From NCBI RefSeq assembly GCF_022836845.1, contig NZ_JAJNNZ010000009.1:82876-146875 (forward strand): a stretch of 64,000 nucleotides of DNA, in the 5' to 3' direction. The notes below the pieces were generated by a model. It worked only from the letters and a program-made list of their open reading frames with translations. It had not been told where the DNA came from and did not search any database. Origin of the DNA: Vibrio gelatinilyticus (lineage in GTDB: Bacteria; Pseudomonadota; Gammaproteobacteria; Enterobacterales; Vibrionaceae). How positions within the stretch are numbered: the first letter of the stretch is position 1; every line of letters begins with the position of its first letter. The position numbers and the translations under genes were made by a program. This document shows positions 54,297 through 63,702 of the stretch, piece by piece.

Positions 54297-55379
54297 ATGA
54301 AACTCACCAGTACCCCAAAAAAGGACGGGTTTAGCTTTCCAGCTGAGTTTGAACCCGTCCGTCAAGTGTGGTTAGCGTGGCCTGAGAGAAGAGATAACTG
54401 GAGAGCAGGTGCTAAACCTGCTCAACAGGCTTTTGCTCAGGTAGCGAATGCTATCGCTGAAGTTGTTTGTGTCTCGGTTGCGGTTAGTAGTCGTCAATAT
54501 GAACAAGCTCGTACCATGCTGCACAGCTCAGTTAAATTAATTGAGATGGAATATAACGATTCTTGGATGAGAGATATCGGCCCAACAGTCGTTGTTAATC
54601 GCTGTGGTGAAAGGCGTGGGATTAGCTGGCGATTTAACGCATGGGGTGGTGAGTTTAATGGCTTGTATGATGATTGGAGTGCTGACGATTTGGTTGCACA
54701 GGCAGTCTGTGACGTCATTGGTCTGGATTACTATCAAGCGCCTTTTGTTTTAGAAGGAGGGGCAATCCATACTGATGGTGAAGGCACACTTTACACAACT
54801 GAAGAGTGCTTGCTGAGTAAAGGTCGTAATCCAGACCTATTAAAGTCAGAAATCGAAAACTTCCTCGGCGAATACTTAGGGATCAGCAAAGTAGTCTGGC
54901 TCCCGAAAGGGCTATTTAACGACGAAACGGATGGGCACGTAGATAACTTAATTCACGTCATTGGTCCAGCGAAGGTGGTACTGAGTTGGACAGATGATCC
55001 TTTTGACCCGCAATTTCGAATATCTCGAGAAGCTTATGCGGCTCTCAAGAGCCAACGTGATGCTAAGGGGCGTTCGATTGAAGTGATAAAAGTGCCTATT
55101 CCAGGCCCTTTATATTTTACTGAAGAAGAAGCAAGTGGCATCGATATGTCAGCGGGGATGAATAGGTTGGCGGGAGAAAGGCTTAGCGCCTCGTACGCCA
55201 ACTTCTTAATGGTAAATGGACACGTCTTTCTGCCGTTACTGGACGAACAGTTCGATGACATTGCTATCGACATCCTCTCCAAAGCGCTTCCTGATTATGA
55301 AATTGTTGGGATCCCGACAAGGGAAATTTTATTGGGCGGCGGGAATATACACTGCATTACGCAACAGATTCCTGCCTAA
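54297..55379 (+). CDS. aguA: Agmatine deiminase
   Basis: A 360-residue guanidino-modifying enzyme converting agmatine to N-carbamoylputrescine and ammonia. It has FEPVRQVWLAWPERRDNWR, NDSWMRDIGPTVVV, ETDGHVDNLIHV and the catalytic Cys in LLGGGNIHCITQQIP at the C-terminus. AAAGGATTC lies upstream, the same pattern as before gabT. Confidence 0.94.
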   Translation: MKLTSTPKKDGFSFPAEFEPVRQVWLAWPERRDNWRAGAKPAQQAFAQVANAIAEVVCVSVAVSSRQYEQARTMLHSSVKLIEMEYNDSWMRDIGPTVVVNRCGERRGISWRFNAWGGEFNGLYDDWSADDLVAQAVCDVIGLDYYQAPFVLEGGAIHTDGEGTLYTTEECLLSKGRNPDLLKSEIENFLGEYLGISKVVWLPKGLFNDETDGHVDNLIHVIGPAKVVLSWTDDPFDPQFRISREAYAALKSQRDAKGRSIEVIKVPIPGPLYFTEEEASGIDMSAGMNRLAGERLSASYANFLMVNGHVFLPLLDEQFDDIAIDILSKALPDYEIVGIPTREILLGGGNIHCITQQIPA

Positions 55380-55449
55380 AAACAACAAGATGCCTTAATG
55401 CGCTGCGCATTCGCCAAGCAAGGCAAAATTGAAAAAAAGGGTACTACTT

Positions 55450-56877
55450 ATGCAGCACATAAAAAACCAAAGCTTATTGTCATTCATGGCGACAGCACCT
55501 GAATCAGCGGTCGCAGTGTCTAACCCGGCCACTGGTGAAATTGTTGGCCATGCGCCCATTTCCGATGAGTCGGCGCTGATGGGCAGCATTGAGCGAGCTC
55601 ATGTGGCACAAAAAGAGTGGGCGAAGCTGCCAGCGAAAACACGTTCAAACATTCTTCACCGTTGGTTTGAGCTGTTATTGGAAAACAAAGAAGATCTGGC
55701 ACGAATCATGACACTTGAGCAGGGTAAACCCCTAGCAGAAGCACAAGGTGAAGTCCTTTATGGAGCCAGCTTTATCGAGTGGTTCGCCGAAGAAGCAAAA
55801 CGCAGTTATGGTGATACTGTTCCTGGTCCAACAGCGGACAAACGTGTTGTGACCATCAAACAACCGATTGGTGTTGCTTGTGCCATTACGCCTTGGAACT
55901 TCCCAATTGCGATGATTACTCGCAAAGCGGGACCAGCACTGGCTGCAGGGTGTAGTTTTGTTGTAAAACCTTCTGATTCAACGCCGCTTTCAGCATTTGC
56001 TACCGCTGAACTTGCCTATCAAGCGGGTGTGCCACGTGATGTTTTACAGGTGGTATTGGGTGAAAGCTCTCGTAAAATTGGTGCGATTTTTACCTCTCAT
56101 CCTCTTATTCGTAAGCTCTCTTTCACAGGTTCGACCCAGGTCGGCAGTGTCTTGATGGCACAGTGTGCTAACGACATAAAGCGCACGTCAATGGAGCTAG
56201 GTGGCAACGCACCATTCATCGTGTTTGATGATGCTGATATCGATGCTGCGGTACAAGGTGCCCTAGCATCAAAATTCCGTAACGCTGGTCAAACTTGTGT
56301 GTGTGCTAACCGTTTCTACGTGCACAGCAGTGTTTATGATGAATTTGTAAGTAAGTTCGATGCCGCAGTTCAAACATTGAAAGTGGGTAACGGCGTTGAA
56401 GAAGGCGTTACGATTGGCCCAGTCATCAATGAAGCGGCCAAGCAAGGTATTCAAGCGATTATTGACCGCGCTATCGAGCAAGGTGCGCAACCAGTAACAG
56501 AATTAAAGATATTGGACGGTCTGTTTATGCAGCCTGTCGTGCTCAAAAACGTTAAACACACTATGGACATTGTCCAGGAAGAGATTTTTGGCCCTGTCGC
56601 TCCAGTGATCAGTTTTGAGACAGATGAAGAATTGATCGAGATGGCTAACGACACCATTTATGGGCTTGCGTCTTACTTCTATAGCCAGAACATCCATCGT
56701 GTTTGGAAAGTGGCTGAAGCACTAGAGTACGGCATGGTCGGAATTAACGAAGGCATTATTTCAACGGAAGTGGCTCCATTTGGTGGAGTAAAACAGTCGG
56801 GTATTGGTCGTGAAGGTGCCAAGCTAGGTATGGACGAGTACATGGACGTCAAATACCTCTGCTTTGGTGGCATGTAA
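55450..56877 (+). CDS. gabD: Succinate-semialdehyde dehydrogenase
   Basis: About 475 residues of the NAD(P) aldehyde dehydrogenase family: ITPWNFPIAMITRKAGPALA, LSFTGSTQVGSVLM, the Glu in SMELGGNAPFIVF and the Cys in NAGQTCVCANRFYV. It finishes GABA breakdown to succinate. ATG 55450, eight bases after AAGGG, is chosen over an upstream TTG at 55429. Confidence 0.92.
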   Translation: MQHIKNQSLLSFMATAPESAVAVSNPATGEIVGHAPISDESALMGSIERAHVAQKEWAKLPAKTRSNILHRWFELLLENKEDLARIMTLEQGKPLAEAQGEVLYGASFIEWFAEEAKRSYGDTVPGPTADKRVVTIKQPIGVACAITPWNFPIAMITRKAGPALAAGCSFVVKPSDSTPLSAFATAELAYQAGVPRDVLQVVLGESSRKIGAIFTSHPLIRKLSFTGSTQVGSVLMAQCANDIKRTSMELGGNAPFIVFDDADIDAAVQGALASKFRNAGQTCVCANRFYVHSSVYDEFVSKFDAAVQTLKVGNGVEEGVTIGPVINEAAKQGIQAIIDRAIEQGAQPVTELKILDGLFMQPVVLKNVKHTMDIVQEEIFGPVAPVISFETDEELIEMANDTIYGLASYFYSQNIHRVWKVAEALEYGMVGINEGIISTEVAPFGGVKQSGIGREGAKLGMDEYMDVKYLCFGGM

Positions 56878-56921
56878 GCACGTCGACCAATTTCTGTAAA
56901 AAGATAAGAAAAGGATTCAAA

Positions 56922-58193
56922 ATGAACAATCAACAATTACACCAAAGAAGAAGCCAGGTTATTGCTCAGGGTATGGGTGCGATGTACCCGCTCTACGTAG
57001 AGCGCGCGGAAAATGCCCATGTTTGGGATATTGAAGGCAACAAGTACATCGACTTTGCTGCAGGCATCGCGGTAACCAACACGGGTCATTCAAACCAACG
57101 TATCACTAACGCAGTGAAAGAGCAGCTAGACAACTTCTCGCACACTTGTGCCATGGTGACGCCGTATGGATCTTTCGTCGAGCTTGCGGAAAAATTGACA
57201 GAACTCGCTCCTGGCGACAGCGCTAAGAAAGCGATATTTCTAACAACCGGTGCTGAAGCGGTAGAGAATGCTGTAAAAGTGGCCCGTGCTCATACTGGGC
57301 GCAGTGGTGTTATTGCCTTTAAAGGTGGTTTCCACGGTCGTACCAACATGACGATGGGTCTAACGGGCAAGATTGCACCTTACAAAGCTGGTTTTGGTCC
57401 ATTCCCAAATGAGATTTTCCATGCCCCTTATCCAAACGAGTTGCACGGTATCTCAACGCAGGATAGCCTTCAGGCTCTACAAGACCTGTTTGCTTGTGAC
57501 ATTGAACCAAGCAGAGTCGCTGCGATCATTTTTGAACCAGTACAAGGCGAAGGTGGCTTTTATCAAGCTCCCGTTGATTTTGCTAAAGCACTAAGAGCGT
57601 TGTGTGATCAACACGGTATCATGCTAATTGCTGATGAAATCCAAACGGGTTTTGCACGTACTGGTAAGTTGTTTGCAACGGAGTACCTGGACATTGAACC
57701 TGACATGATGACAATGGCAAAAGGCATCGCTGGTGGTTTCCCTATTTCGGCGGTTGTTGGTAAAGCATCAGTGATGGATTCGGCGCTTCCGGGTGGCCTT
57801 GGTGGTACCTATGCAGGTTCTCCACTGGGCTGTGTTGCTGGCTTAGAAGTATTGAAAATCGTTGAAGAAGAAGATTTGTGTAATAAAGCGAATGGTATTG
57901 GTGAAATCGTTAATCGTCGTATGACGGAATTACAGAAGTCGCTTCCACAAATTGCCGAAATTCGCACCATTGGTGCAATGATGGCCATTGAATTTGCCGA
58001 TCCTGAATCTGGTCAACCTTTACAGGACCTGACGAAAGCTGTGATTGGAAAAGCGCAAGAAAATGGTCTGATCTTACTGTCGTGTGGCGTGCGCGCGAAC
58101 GTTATTCGACTGTTGCCACCATTGACCATTGAATCAGAAGTTCTGGAAGAAGGTCTTGATAGGTTAGAGAAGATCCTACTAGAGCTTGCCTAA
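56922..58193 (+). CDS. gabT: 4-aminobutyrate aminotransferase
   Basis: A 423-residue class-III aminotransferase converting GABA and 2-oxoglutarate to succinate semialdehyde and glutamate. It has FAAGIAVTNTGHSNQRITNA, FLTTGAEAVENAVKVARAHT, LIADEIQTGFARTGKLFATE and the PLP-lysine in MTMAKGIAGGFPISAV. It could equally be named puuE, as it is the last gene of the puu operon and is followed by a terminator. Confidence 0.94.
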   Translation: MNNQQLHQRRSQVIAQGMGAMYPLYVERAENAHVWDIEGNKYIDFAAGIAVTNTGHSNQRITNAVKEQLDNFSHTCAMVTPYGSFVELAEKLTELAPGDSAKKAIFLTTGAEAVENAVKVARAHTGRSGVIAFKGGFHGRTNMTMGLTGKIAPYKAGFGPFPNEIFHAPYPNELHGISTQDSLQALQDLFACDIEPSRVAAIIFEPVQGEGGFYQAPVDFAKALRALCDQHGIMLIADEIQTGFARTGKLFATEYLDIEPDMMTMAKGIAGGFPISAVVGKASVMDSALPGGLGGTYAGSPLGCVAGLEVLKIVEEEDLCNKANGIGEIVNRRMTELQKSLPQIAEIRTIGAMMAIEFADPESGQPLQDLTKAVIGKAQENGLILLSCGVRANVIRLLPPLTIESEVLEEGLDRLEKILLELA

Positions 58194-58222
58194 TCGTTTG
58201 TCACTCCCCCCTAGGCAAACAC

Positions 58223-58249
58223 AGGGACCTCATTGAGGTCCCTTTTTTT
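58223..58249 (+). terminator. Terminator of the puu/agu operon
   Basis: AGGGACCTCA-T-TGAGGTCCCT followed by six T residues, 30 bases past the gabT stop. Confidence 0.85.
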
Positions 58250-58272
58250 AATGCTTATTTTTATGTCGTGGC

Positions 58273-59421
58273 TTACATTGCCGCTTCAAAAATACTTTCG
58301 ATTTCTTGCTGGCTTGCTTGTCTTGGATTCGTCATGCAGCACACATCGAGCAGTGCACTTTCTGCCAATTTGGACAAATCTGCTTTTGGTACATTAAGCT
58401 CGGTTAAGTTGGCGGGAATATTAATAGATCGTGACAACTTCTCAATCGCACTAATTGCGGCCTCCGCACCTTCTTGTAGGCTAAGAACGCTTACGTCAAT
58501 GCCCATTTCTACGGCGATGTCGCACAGCCTTTCCGGACAAACCTTAGCATTGAAGCGCTGGACGTGCGGCAGCAGCACAGCGTTGCAAACGCCGTGAGGC
58601 AAATGGTAAGTTGCACCCAGTTGATGGGCCATAGCGTGAACATAACCTAGCAACGCATTGTTAAAGGCCATTCCTGCCATAAATTGAGCGTAGGCCATTT
58701 GTTCACGAGCATGGAGATCATCGCCGCTGTGTACGCAAATAGGAAGGTACTTCGTGATCATACCAATCGCTTTTAATGCGACTGCATCAGTGATTGGGTT
58801 TGCGGCAATCGAGACGTACGCTTCTACGGCATGAGTAAGCGCATCCATACCCGTTGCCGCCGTTAGAGACTCAGGCATCGCCAGCATCAGTTTCGGATCG
58901 TTGACTGAAATCATTGGCGTGACTTTTTGATCAATAATCGCCATTTTGATCGCACGCTCTTCGTCAGTGATCACGCTAAACATGGTCATTTCTGATGCTG
59001 TGCCAGCGGTCGTGTTGATCGATACCAATGGAAATGCGGCATTATCTGCGATGTTGACGCCTTCGTAATCTTTTATTTTCCCACCATTGGTCGCTAATAA
59101 AGCTATGCCCTTGGCGCAGTCGTGAGGTGAGCCACCACCAATCGATAAAATAAGATCACACTCGTTATCGACGAGAAGATCTAAGCCTTCTTCGACGTTC
59201 TTTATTGTAGGGTTGGGTTGAGTTCCATCGTAGATAGCGCTGGCGATATTTCGCTCTTGTAGTAAAGTTTGGACAGTGGATATGACACCAATTTGGTTCA
59301 GTACTGCGTCGCTGACAATCAGTGCCTTTTGAAAACCTTGTCCCTGAATTATATCTAAAGCCTGCTCTAAACAACCGCTACCGATGAGGTTTGTTGATGG
59401 TAGGATAATTGTGCTGCTCAT
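58273..59421 (-). CDS. Iron-containing (group III) alcohol dehydrogenase
   Basis: A 382-residue NAD(P)-dependent dehydrogenase. The nucleotide loop is [20 protein letters not shown]; metal ligands lie in [13 protein letters not shown] and in [20 protein letters not shown]. Length is typical. It is convergent with gabT and transcribed alone. Substrate is uncertain; a role in reducing aldehydes from the neighbouring pathway is possible but not shown. Confidence 0.92.
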   Translation of the reverse strand: MSSTIILPSTNLIGSGCLEQALDIIQGQGFQKALIVSDAVLNQIGVISTVQTLLQERNIASAIYDGTQPNPTIKNVEEGLDLLVDNECDLILSIGGGSPHDCAKGIALLATNGGKIKDYEGVNIADNAAFPLVSINTTAGTASEMTMFSVITDEERAIKMAIIDQKVTPMISVNDPKLMLAMPESLTAATGMDALTHAVEAYVSIAANPITDAVALKAIGMITKYLPICVHSGDDLHAREQMAYAQFMAGMAFNNALLGYVHAMAHQLGATYHLPHGVCNAVLLPHVQRFNAKVCPERLCDIAVEMGIDVSVLSLQEGAEAAISAIEKLSRSINIPANLTELNVPKADLSKLAESALLDVCCMTNPRQASQQEIESIFEAAM

Positions 59422-59678
59422 ATATAAATCTCCCTGCTATTCAATGTGATGAATTCCACAACTTGAAGCTAACATGATGATTTATTAATAAAACTGATTT
59501 GAATCAATACATCTAACCATGTTGCATATAGGTGAATGGTATGAAAAACATATTATAATCAATTAGTTACAGGTGTTCTCTTGTCATTGCATTCGAATTA
59601 CGCAGGGGACGAGCTTTCTATTATTCGTCAATCGAATGCTTTTAACTGGTGAGGAAGAGCAAAAACTTCGTCACTGAC

Positions 59679-60215
59679 TCAAACGAAGCCTTTAAGTTTG
59701 GCAAGTCCGTACGCTCCGGTGGTAACAATATCTTGGATTTCACCGTTAACCAGCATGGATTCAAACTCTTCAATAGTAAACGCTTGAGTGATGAGATCTT
59801 CTTCTTCATTATCGAGCTCGCGGTCAACCAATGTTAACTGTTTGGCCACATAGATATGACATGTTTGATTAAGAAATCCATAGGCGATGAGTTGTTTTCC
59901 AACGTATTCCATAGACAGGGCAACCAACCCCGTTTCTTCTCGAAGCTCGCCTTTTGCTAGCGTTAAATGATTGACATCGGGGTTAGACTCCCAAGCGCCT
60001 TGAGGCAATTCCCAGTAACGAGCTTTGACCGAGTAACGATACTGTTGCACCAGATGAATAAGCCCATTGTCTATGGCGATAATAACCGCACAGTCGGGCT
60101 TTTCGACCACACCGTACAGGCCCTGTTGGCCACTTTGACGTACAATAATGTCTTCTTTGACGGTCATCCAGTTGTTTTTGTATACGATCTTTGAGTCGAG
60201 GGTTTTAATGCTCAT
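59679..60215 (-). CDS. Nudix hydrolase (ADP-ribose pyrophosphatase-like)
   Basis: A 178-residue protein with a Nudix fold: LVQQYRYSVKARYWELPQGA then the box region LAKGELREETGL. The usual R-E-U-x-E-E reads G-E-L-R-E-E, so the first Arg is replaced while the metal-binding glutamates remain. Probably cleaves an NDP-sugar-type substrate. Divergent from the SMP-30 gene. Confidence 0.85.
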   Translation of the reverse strand: MSIKTLDSKIVYKNNWMTVKEDIIVRQSGQQGLYGVVEKPDCAVIIAIDNGLIHLVQQYRYSVKARYWELPQGAWESNPDVNHLTLAKGELREETGLVALSMEYVGKQLIAYGFLNQTCHIYVAKQLTLVDRELDNEEEDLITQAFTIEEFESMLVNGEIQDIVTTGAYGLAKLKGFV

Positions 60216-60360
60216 AATAGTAAAATGCCTGTCTTATCAGAGAGTCGTAGAGTAACACAGTCGATGGGTGTTTTTGTTACGGCTAAGCGCTCGCCAGAGG
60301 GGGGCTTAGTTTGCTAAAGTAGCGCCCAATTACTATCAAAGCTCTGAGAAGGGATGAGAG

Positions 60361-61215
60361 ATGCAACACTCAATTCAATTTACACCGATGCTTGATCGCG
60401 ATTTTTCTTTAGCGGAATGCCCAAGATGGGATTGGCGTTATGAAGCGTGGTTATGGGTCGACATTGCCAATGGCCAACTGTGGCGTTTAAAAGACGGACA
60501 AACCAGCACACTAGAATTTGGTGAGCCGATTGGTTGTTTCGCTATGACGGGTGAGTCTGGTTATGTTATCGCGCTAAAATCAGGTCTTTATTTGTTAGAT
60601 TCTTGGGCTGCAGAGAAGCAAGTTGTGGCACCACTGGTATCAGAATATCCACGCATGCGTTACAACGATGGTCGAGCAGCACCGGGTGGGCGCTTCATCG
60701 CGGGTACTCGCAACGGTGCAAAACAGGGCGATCAAGGCCAGTTTCATCAACTGCATTTAGATGGCAAAGTCGAAGCAATGCCAATGTTTGCGTGGACATG
60801 CAATGGCTTGGCATTCTCACCGGATGGTCAATGGCTGTACTGGGCGGATACGGGTGAAAGCAAGGTTTATCGCTGTTCATACGACTCGTTAACGGGCGCT
60901 TACGGTGACAATCAACTGTTCGCAGATTTGAGTGATTATGATGGTCGACCTGATGGGGCGAGTGTCGATTCACAAGGTAACTACTGGGTTGCAATGTACG
61001 CAGGTGCTTCGGTTGTACAGATTTCGCCAAACGGAGAAGTGCTACAAGTGGTGTCTGTACCCGCAGAAAACCCAACCATGGTAGGGTTTGGTGGTGAAGA
61101 TATGACTCAGATGGTCGTCACCAGTGCTGCAGGCAGTGAAAGCGAAGGTCAAGTATTGATGAGTGCTTCACCAGTGTCTGGTTTGCGTGAACCATTGGTG
61201 GAGCTTCAAGGCTAG
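60361..61215 (+). CDS. SMP-30/gluconolactonase-family protein
   Basis: A 284-residue six-bladed propeller lactonase relative. Motifs include LAECPRWDWRYEAWLWVDIA (metal Glu), MRYNDGRAAPGGRFIAGTRN, CNGLAFSPDGQWLYWADTGE and the C-terminal RPDGASVDSQGNYWVAMYAG with the catalytic Asp. It likely opens a sugar lactone or acts as a related esterase. Single gene with GAAGGGA upstream. Confidence 0.9.
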   Translation: MQHSIQFTPMLDRDFSLAECPRWDWRYEAWLWVDIANGQLWRLKDGQTSTLEFGEPIGCFAMTGESGYVIALKSGLYLLDSWAAEKQVVAPLVSEYPRMRYNDGRAAPGGRFIAGTRNGAKQGDQGQFHQLHLDGKVEAMPMFAWTCNGLAFSPDGQWLYWADTGESKVYRCSYDSLTGAYGDNQLFADLSDYDGRPDGASVDSQGNYWVAMYAGASVVQISPNGEVLQVVSVPAENPTMVGFGGEDMTQMVVTSAAGSESEGQVLMSASPVSGLREPLVELQG

Positions 61216-61264
61216 ATGGTTACTTAGCGTCAATCAGTGTAGTCGTGCTCGAAATTGAGCGCGA

Positions 61265-61510
61265 CTAACATAGCAGGGTATGCTCGTTTCTTGTCGCTCG
61301 GTTCATCTCGCTCAGCTCATCTTCAGTGATGTATTTCTTAGCGACAACATTACCAGACACTACCAGATGTGAAATGTATTCTCGGCACGTTGTGGTGGGC
61401 ATATTGCTCCACATAAAGTCGGCCTTGGTTGTATCGGAAAATCCAATATTCAAAATGATGACTTCTTTTTCATCACGCATATCATAGATATTAATTTCGC
61501 ACTGTTGCAT
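61265..61510 (-). CDS. Small protein of unknown function
   Basis: An 81-residue soluble protein (INIYDMRDEKEVIILNIGF, CREYISHLVVSGNVVAKKYI) that I do not recognise. AGGA seven bases before the ATG supports translation. It has no signal peptide or membrane segment and no operon partner. Confidence 0.6.
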   Translation of the reverse strand: MQQCEINIYDMRDEKEVIILNIGFSDTTKADFMWSNMPTTTCREYISHLVVSGNVVAKKYITEDELSEMNRATRNEHTLLC

Positions 61511-61832
61511 ACCACATTCCTCTTAACCGACCTCGTTATTCAAGGTTAGCCACTCTCTACTTCGATAGGAATGTCTTTGAATAACCTGTTATTTATAATC
61601 TCAACATTGCAACATGTTCTTGTTTTTATTTAACAATCAAGTTACACGCAAACATCAATCAAAACATTGAGAGACTTCAAAAATCCCATACGGTATAAAA
61701 CTGAGTTCATTGAAATGCGAGCTTGGTATGGTTTTTTAGTTTCTACGAAGCAAGAGACTAAAAAGTTTATAAATTGAGGAGAAAAAGCGTGTAAGAAAAA
61801 TGGAAGATGTTTTGTTAATGGATAGAAAAAAC

Positions 61833-61863
61833 CACCCAGCTGCCGGACAAGACAAACTGGGTG
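61833..61863 (-). terminator. Terminator of the deleted ABC-transporter operon
   Basis: CACCCAG and CTGGGTG form a seven-pair stem; on the minus strand GTTTTTTC follows. It lies 20 bases past the stop of the ATPase remnant, so the original operon end survives. Confidence 0.65.
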
Positions 61864-61882
61864 AAAGGGGGGTGACGCATCG

Positions 61883-62029
61883 TTAGATGCGCTGTGTGGT
61901 CTGCGTATCAAACAAAGAGCATTTCTTTGGATCAATAGAAATAGTTACGTCGTTGCCTGCCTGAAACTGCTCGTCGCTGTTGGTACGGTGTAACCGGCGA
62001 ACGATCAATTGCCGTGTAAAAAGGTGACT
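61883..62029 (-). pseudogene. 3' stump of an ABC-transporter ATP-binding subunit
   Basis: The last ~48 codons of a minus-strand frame read SHLFTRQLIVRRLHRTNSDE, QFQAGNDVTISIDPKKCSLF, DTQTTQRI and stop. This is the C-terminal TOBE-type end of MalK/PotA-like ATPases, with the V-x-I-S-I-D-P-x-K-x-x-x-F-D ending. No Walker motifs remain; the rest is replaced by the promoter region of the LysR gene. A deletion removed the remainder of the operon. Substrate unknown. I see nothing else in 61511-62105. Confidence 0.65.
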
Positions 62030-62105
62030 AGGAAATGATATATTTATTATAATTAGCAATAGTAATTATATTTTGTTATCGATATAGATAAGAGGTCGCA
62101 AGGCT

Positions 62106-63002
62106 ATGTTAAATCCAGCGTGGTTAAAGACATTTAAAACACTTGTGGAAATTGGTCATTTTACACAAACCGCTGAAACACTTTTTATGACTCAGCCTGG
62201 TGTGAGTCAGCATATCAAAAAGTTGGAAAACGCTTGTGGCTATGCGCTTATTAAACGTATTAACAAGAGTTTTGAAGTCACCGAACAAGGTAAGCGAGTT
62301 TACGATTACGCGGTGAAAACCCAATTGCAACAGTCCGATTTGCTTGAAAGCCTGAGCTTTGATAACCCGTTTGCTGGCACCTGTAAAGTGTCGTGCTCGG
62401 GTACGACGGCATTGTGGCTCTATCCAATGCTCATTGAGCTTCAAACTGAGCATCCAGAGCTGCACACCCAGCTAGAAGTGGCGCCAAATCAGAGGATTCT
62501 GGAAAGCGTTGCCGCTGGGCACACGGATCTCGGAATCGTCACCGACAAAGCAATGACAAGCAATGTGGTTAGTGAACACATTGGCGAAGAGCCTTTGTGT
62601 TTAGTGCTGCCTAGCGCGGCAAAAAAGGAGACTCTGACTGCGGAATACCTAGCCAGTATTGGTTTGGTATCGCATCCCGATGCGCTGCACTATTTACGTC
62701 TTTATCTTGGGCGCTGCCAAGATGACGCACTTACAAATCTTAACCCAGAGAGTTTAAAGATCGTCAGCTACATTAATCAGCTAAACCAAATTTTGTTACC
62801 TATCTCTGAAGGTCTCGGATTTACAGTACTGCCGCAAAGTGCGATCGCGGCGTCGCCGTTGGTGAAAAAACTGTACGTCTATCAGCAGAAAGCGAATGTT
62901 TCCGAAACACTCTACCTTATTAAAAAGCAGCATCGAGAGTTGCCAACACGCTATACCAATATTGAGCAAAGAATAAGGCAGCACGTAGAGAATAAGCGCT
63001 AA
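62106..63002 (+). CDS. LysR-family transcriptional regulator
   Basis: A 298-residue regulator with the helix-turn-helix FKTLVEIGHFTQTAETLFMT, QPGVSQHIKKLENACGYALI and a substrate-binding domain from about residue 90 (GTCKVSCSGTTALWLYPMLI). It sits next to the deleted ABC gene, which may have been its target, and 39 bases before alkB, with which it could be cotranscribed. Confidence 0.9.
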   Translation: MLNPAWLKTFKTLVEIGHFTQTAETLFMTQPGVSQHIKKLENACGYALIKRINKSFEVTEQGKRVYDYAVKTQLQQSDLLESLSFDNPFAGTCKVSCSGTTALWLYPMLIELQTEHPELHTQLEVAPNQRILESVAAGHTDLGIVTDKAMTSNVVSEHIGEEPLCLVLPSAAKKETLTAEYLASIGLVSHPDALHYLRLYLGRCQDDALTNLNPESLKIVSYINQLNQILLPISEGLGFTVLPQSAIAASPLVKKLYVYQQKANVSETLYLIKKQHRELPTRYTNIEQRIRQHVENKR

Positions 63003-63041
63003 CGAGCCAGTGTATTATATAAGCAACAGGGAGTCGTGGAC

Positions 63042-63626
63042 ATGATCTCAAGAGGCTGGAACGAAGTGCCAAATGGCCGCCTTTTCTGGATGCCGGATTT
63101 TATTTCAGCAGACGAAGCACAATCGCTATTTTTGGCGCTGCGTCAGGATGTTGAGTGGCGACAAGACCACATTCAGCTCTTTGGAAAGTCACATCCTATT
63201 CCCAGACTGCAGGCGTGGTATGGTGAAAAACCTTATCGCTATTCAAACTTACTGATGTCGCCAAAGCCTTGGTTGCCGTTGCTGCTGACTTTAAAACAGC
63301 GCTGCGAACAGGTAGCGCACAGTGAGTTTAACTCTGTACTGGTTAACCTATACAGAGACGGTAAAGACTCGAATAGTTGGCATAGCGACAATGAACCGGA
63401 ACTCGGGGAAAAGCCAACCATTGCTTCGTTGAGTTTGGGTGAGGCTCGAACCTTTCATCTAAAGCACAAAAAGACCAAACAGAAAATTACGCTTGAATTA
63501 ACACCCGGTAGCTTGCTGATCATGAGCGATGATACACAGAGATATTGGCAGCATTACGTACCTAAAACGCGCCTCGTTAAGCAAGAGCGTATTAATTTAA
63601 CGTTTCGCTACGTGTATGAAAGCTAG
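63042..63626 (+). CDS. alkB: AlkB-family Fe(II)/2-oxoglutarate dioxygenase
   Basis: A 194-residue enzyme that removes alkyl groups from DNA or RNA bases by oxidation. The metal site is HxD in NSWHSDNEPELGEKPTIASL with the second His in RYWQHYVPKT; the 2-oxoglutarate Arg is in RINLTFRYV near the end. It resembles AlkB2/3-type short proteins. ATG 63042, eight bases after AGGGAG, is preferred to GTG 63036. Confidence 0.92.
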   Translation: MISRGWNEVPNGRLFWMPDFISADEAQSLFLALRQDVEWRQDHIQLFGKSHPIPRLQAWYGEKPYRYSNLLMSPKPWLPLLLTLKQRCEQVAHSEFNSVLVNLYRDGKDSNSWHSDNEPELGEKPTIASLSLGEARTFHLKHKKTKQKITLELTPGSLLIMSDDTQRYWQHYVPKTRLVKQERINLTFRYVYES

Positions 63627-63654
63627 TGCTTAAATATTGTGCAGGTTTGGATAC

Positions 63655-63686
63655 AAAAAACCTCCCGCGTAGCGAGAGGTTTTTTT
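63655..63686. terminator. Bidirectional terminator after alkB
   Basis: AAAAAACCTC and GAGGTTTTTT pair around CCGCGTAGCGA, giving T runs on both strands between the convergent genes. Confidence 0.8.
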
Positions 63687-63702
63687 AGCTTAGTATAGTG
63701 GC

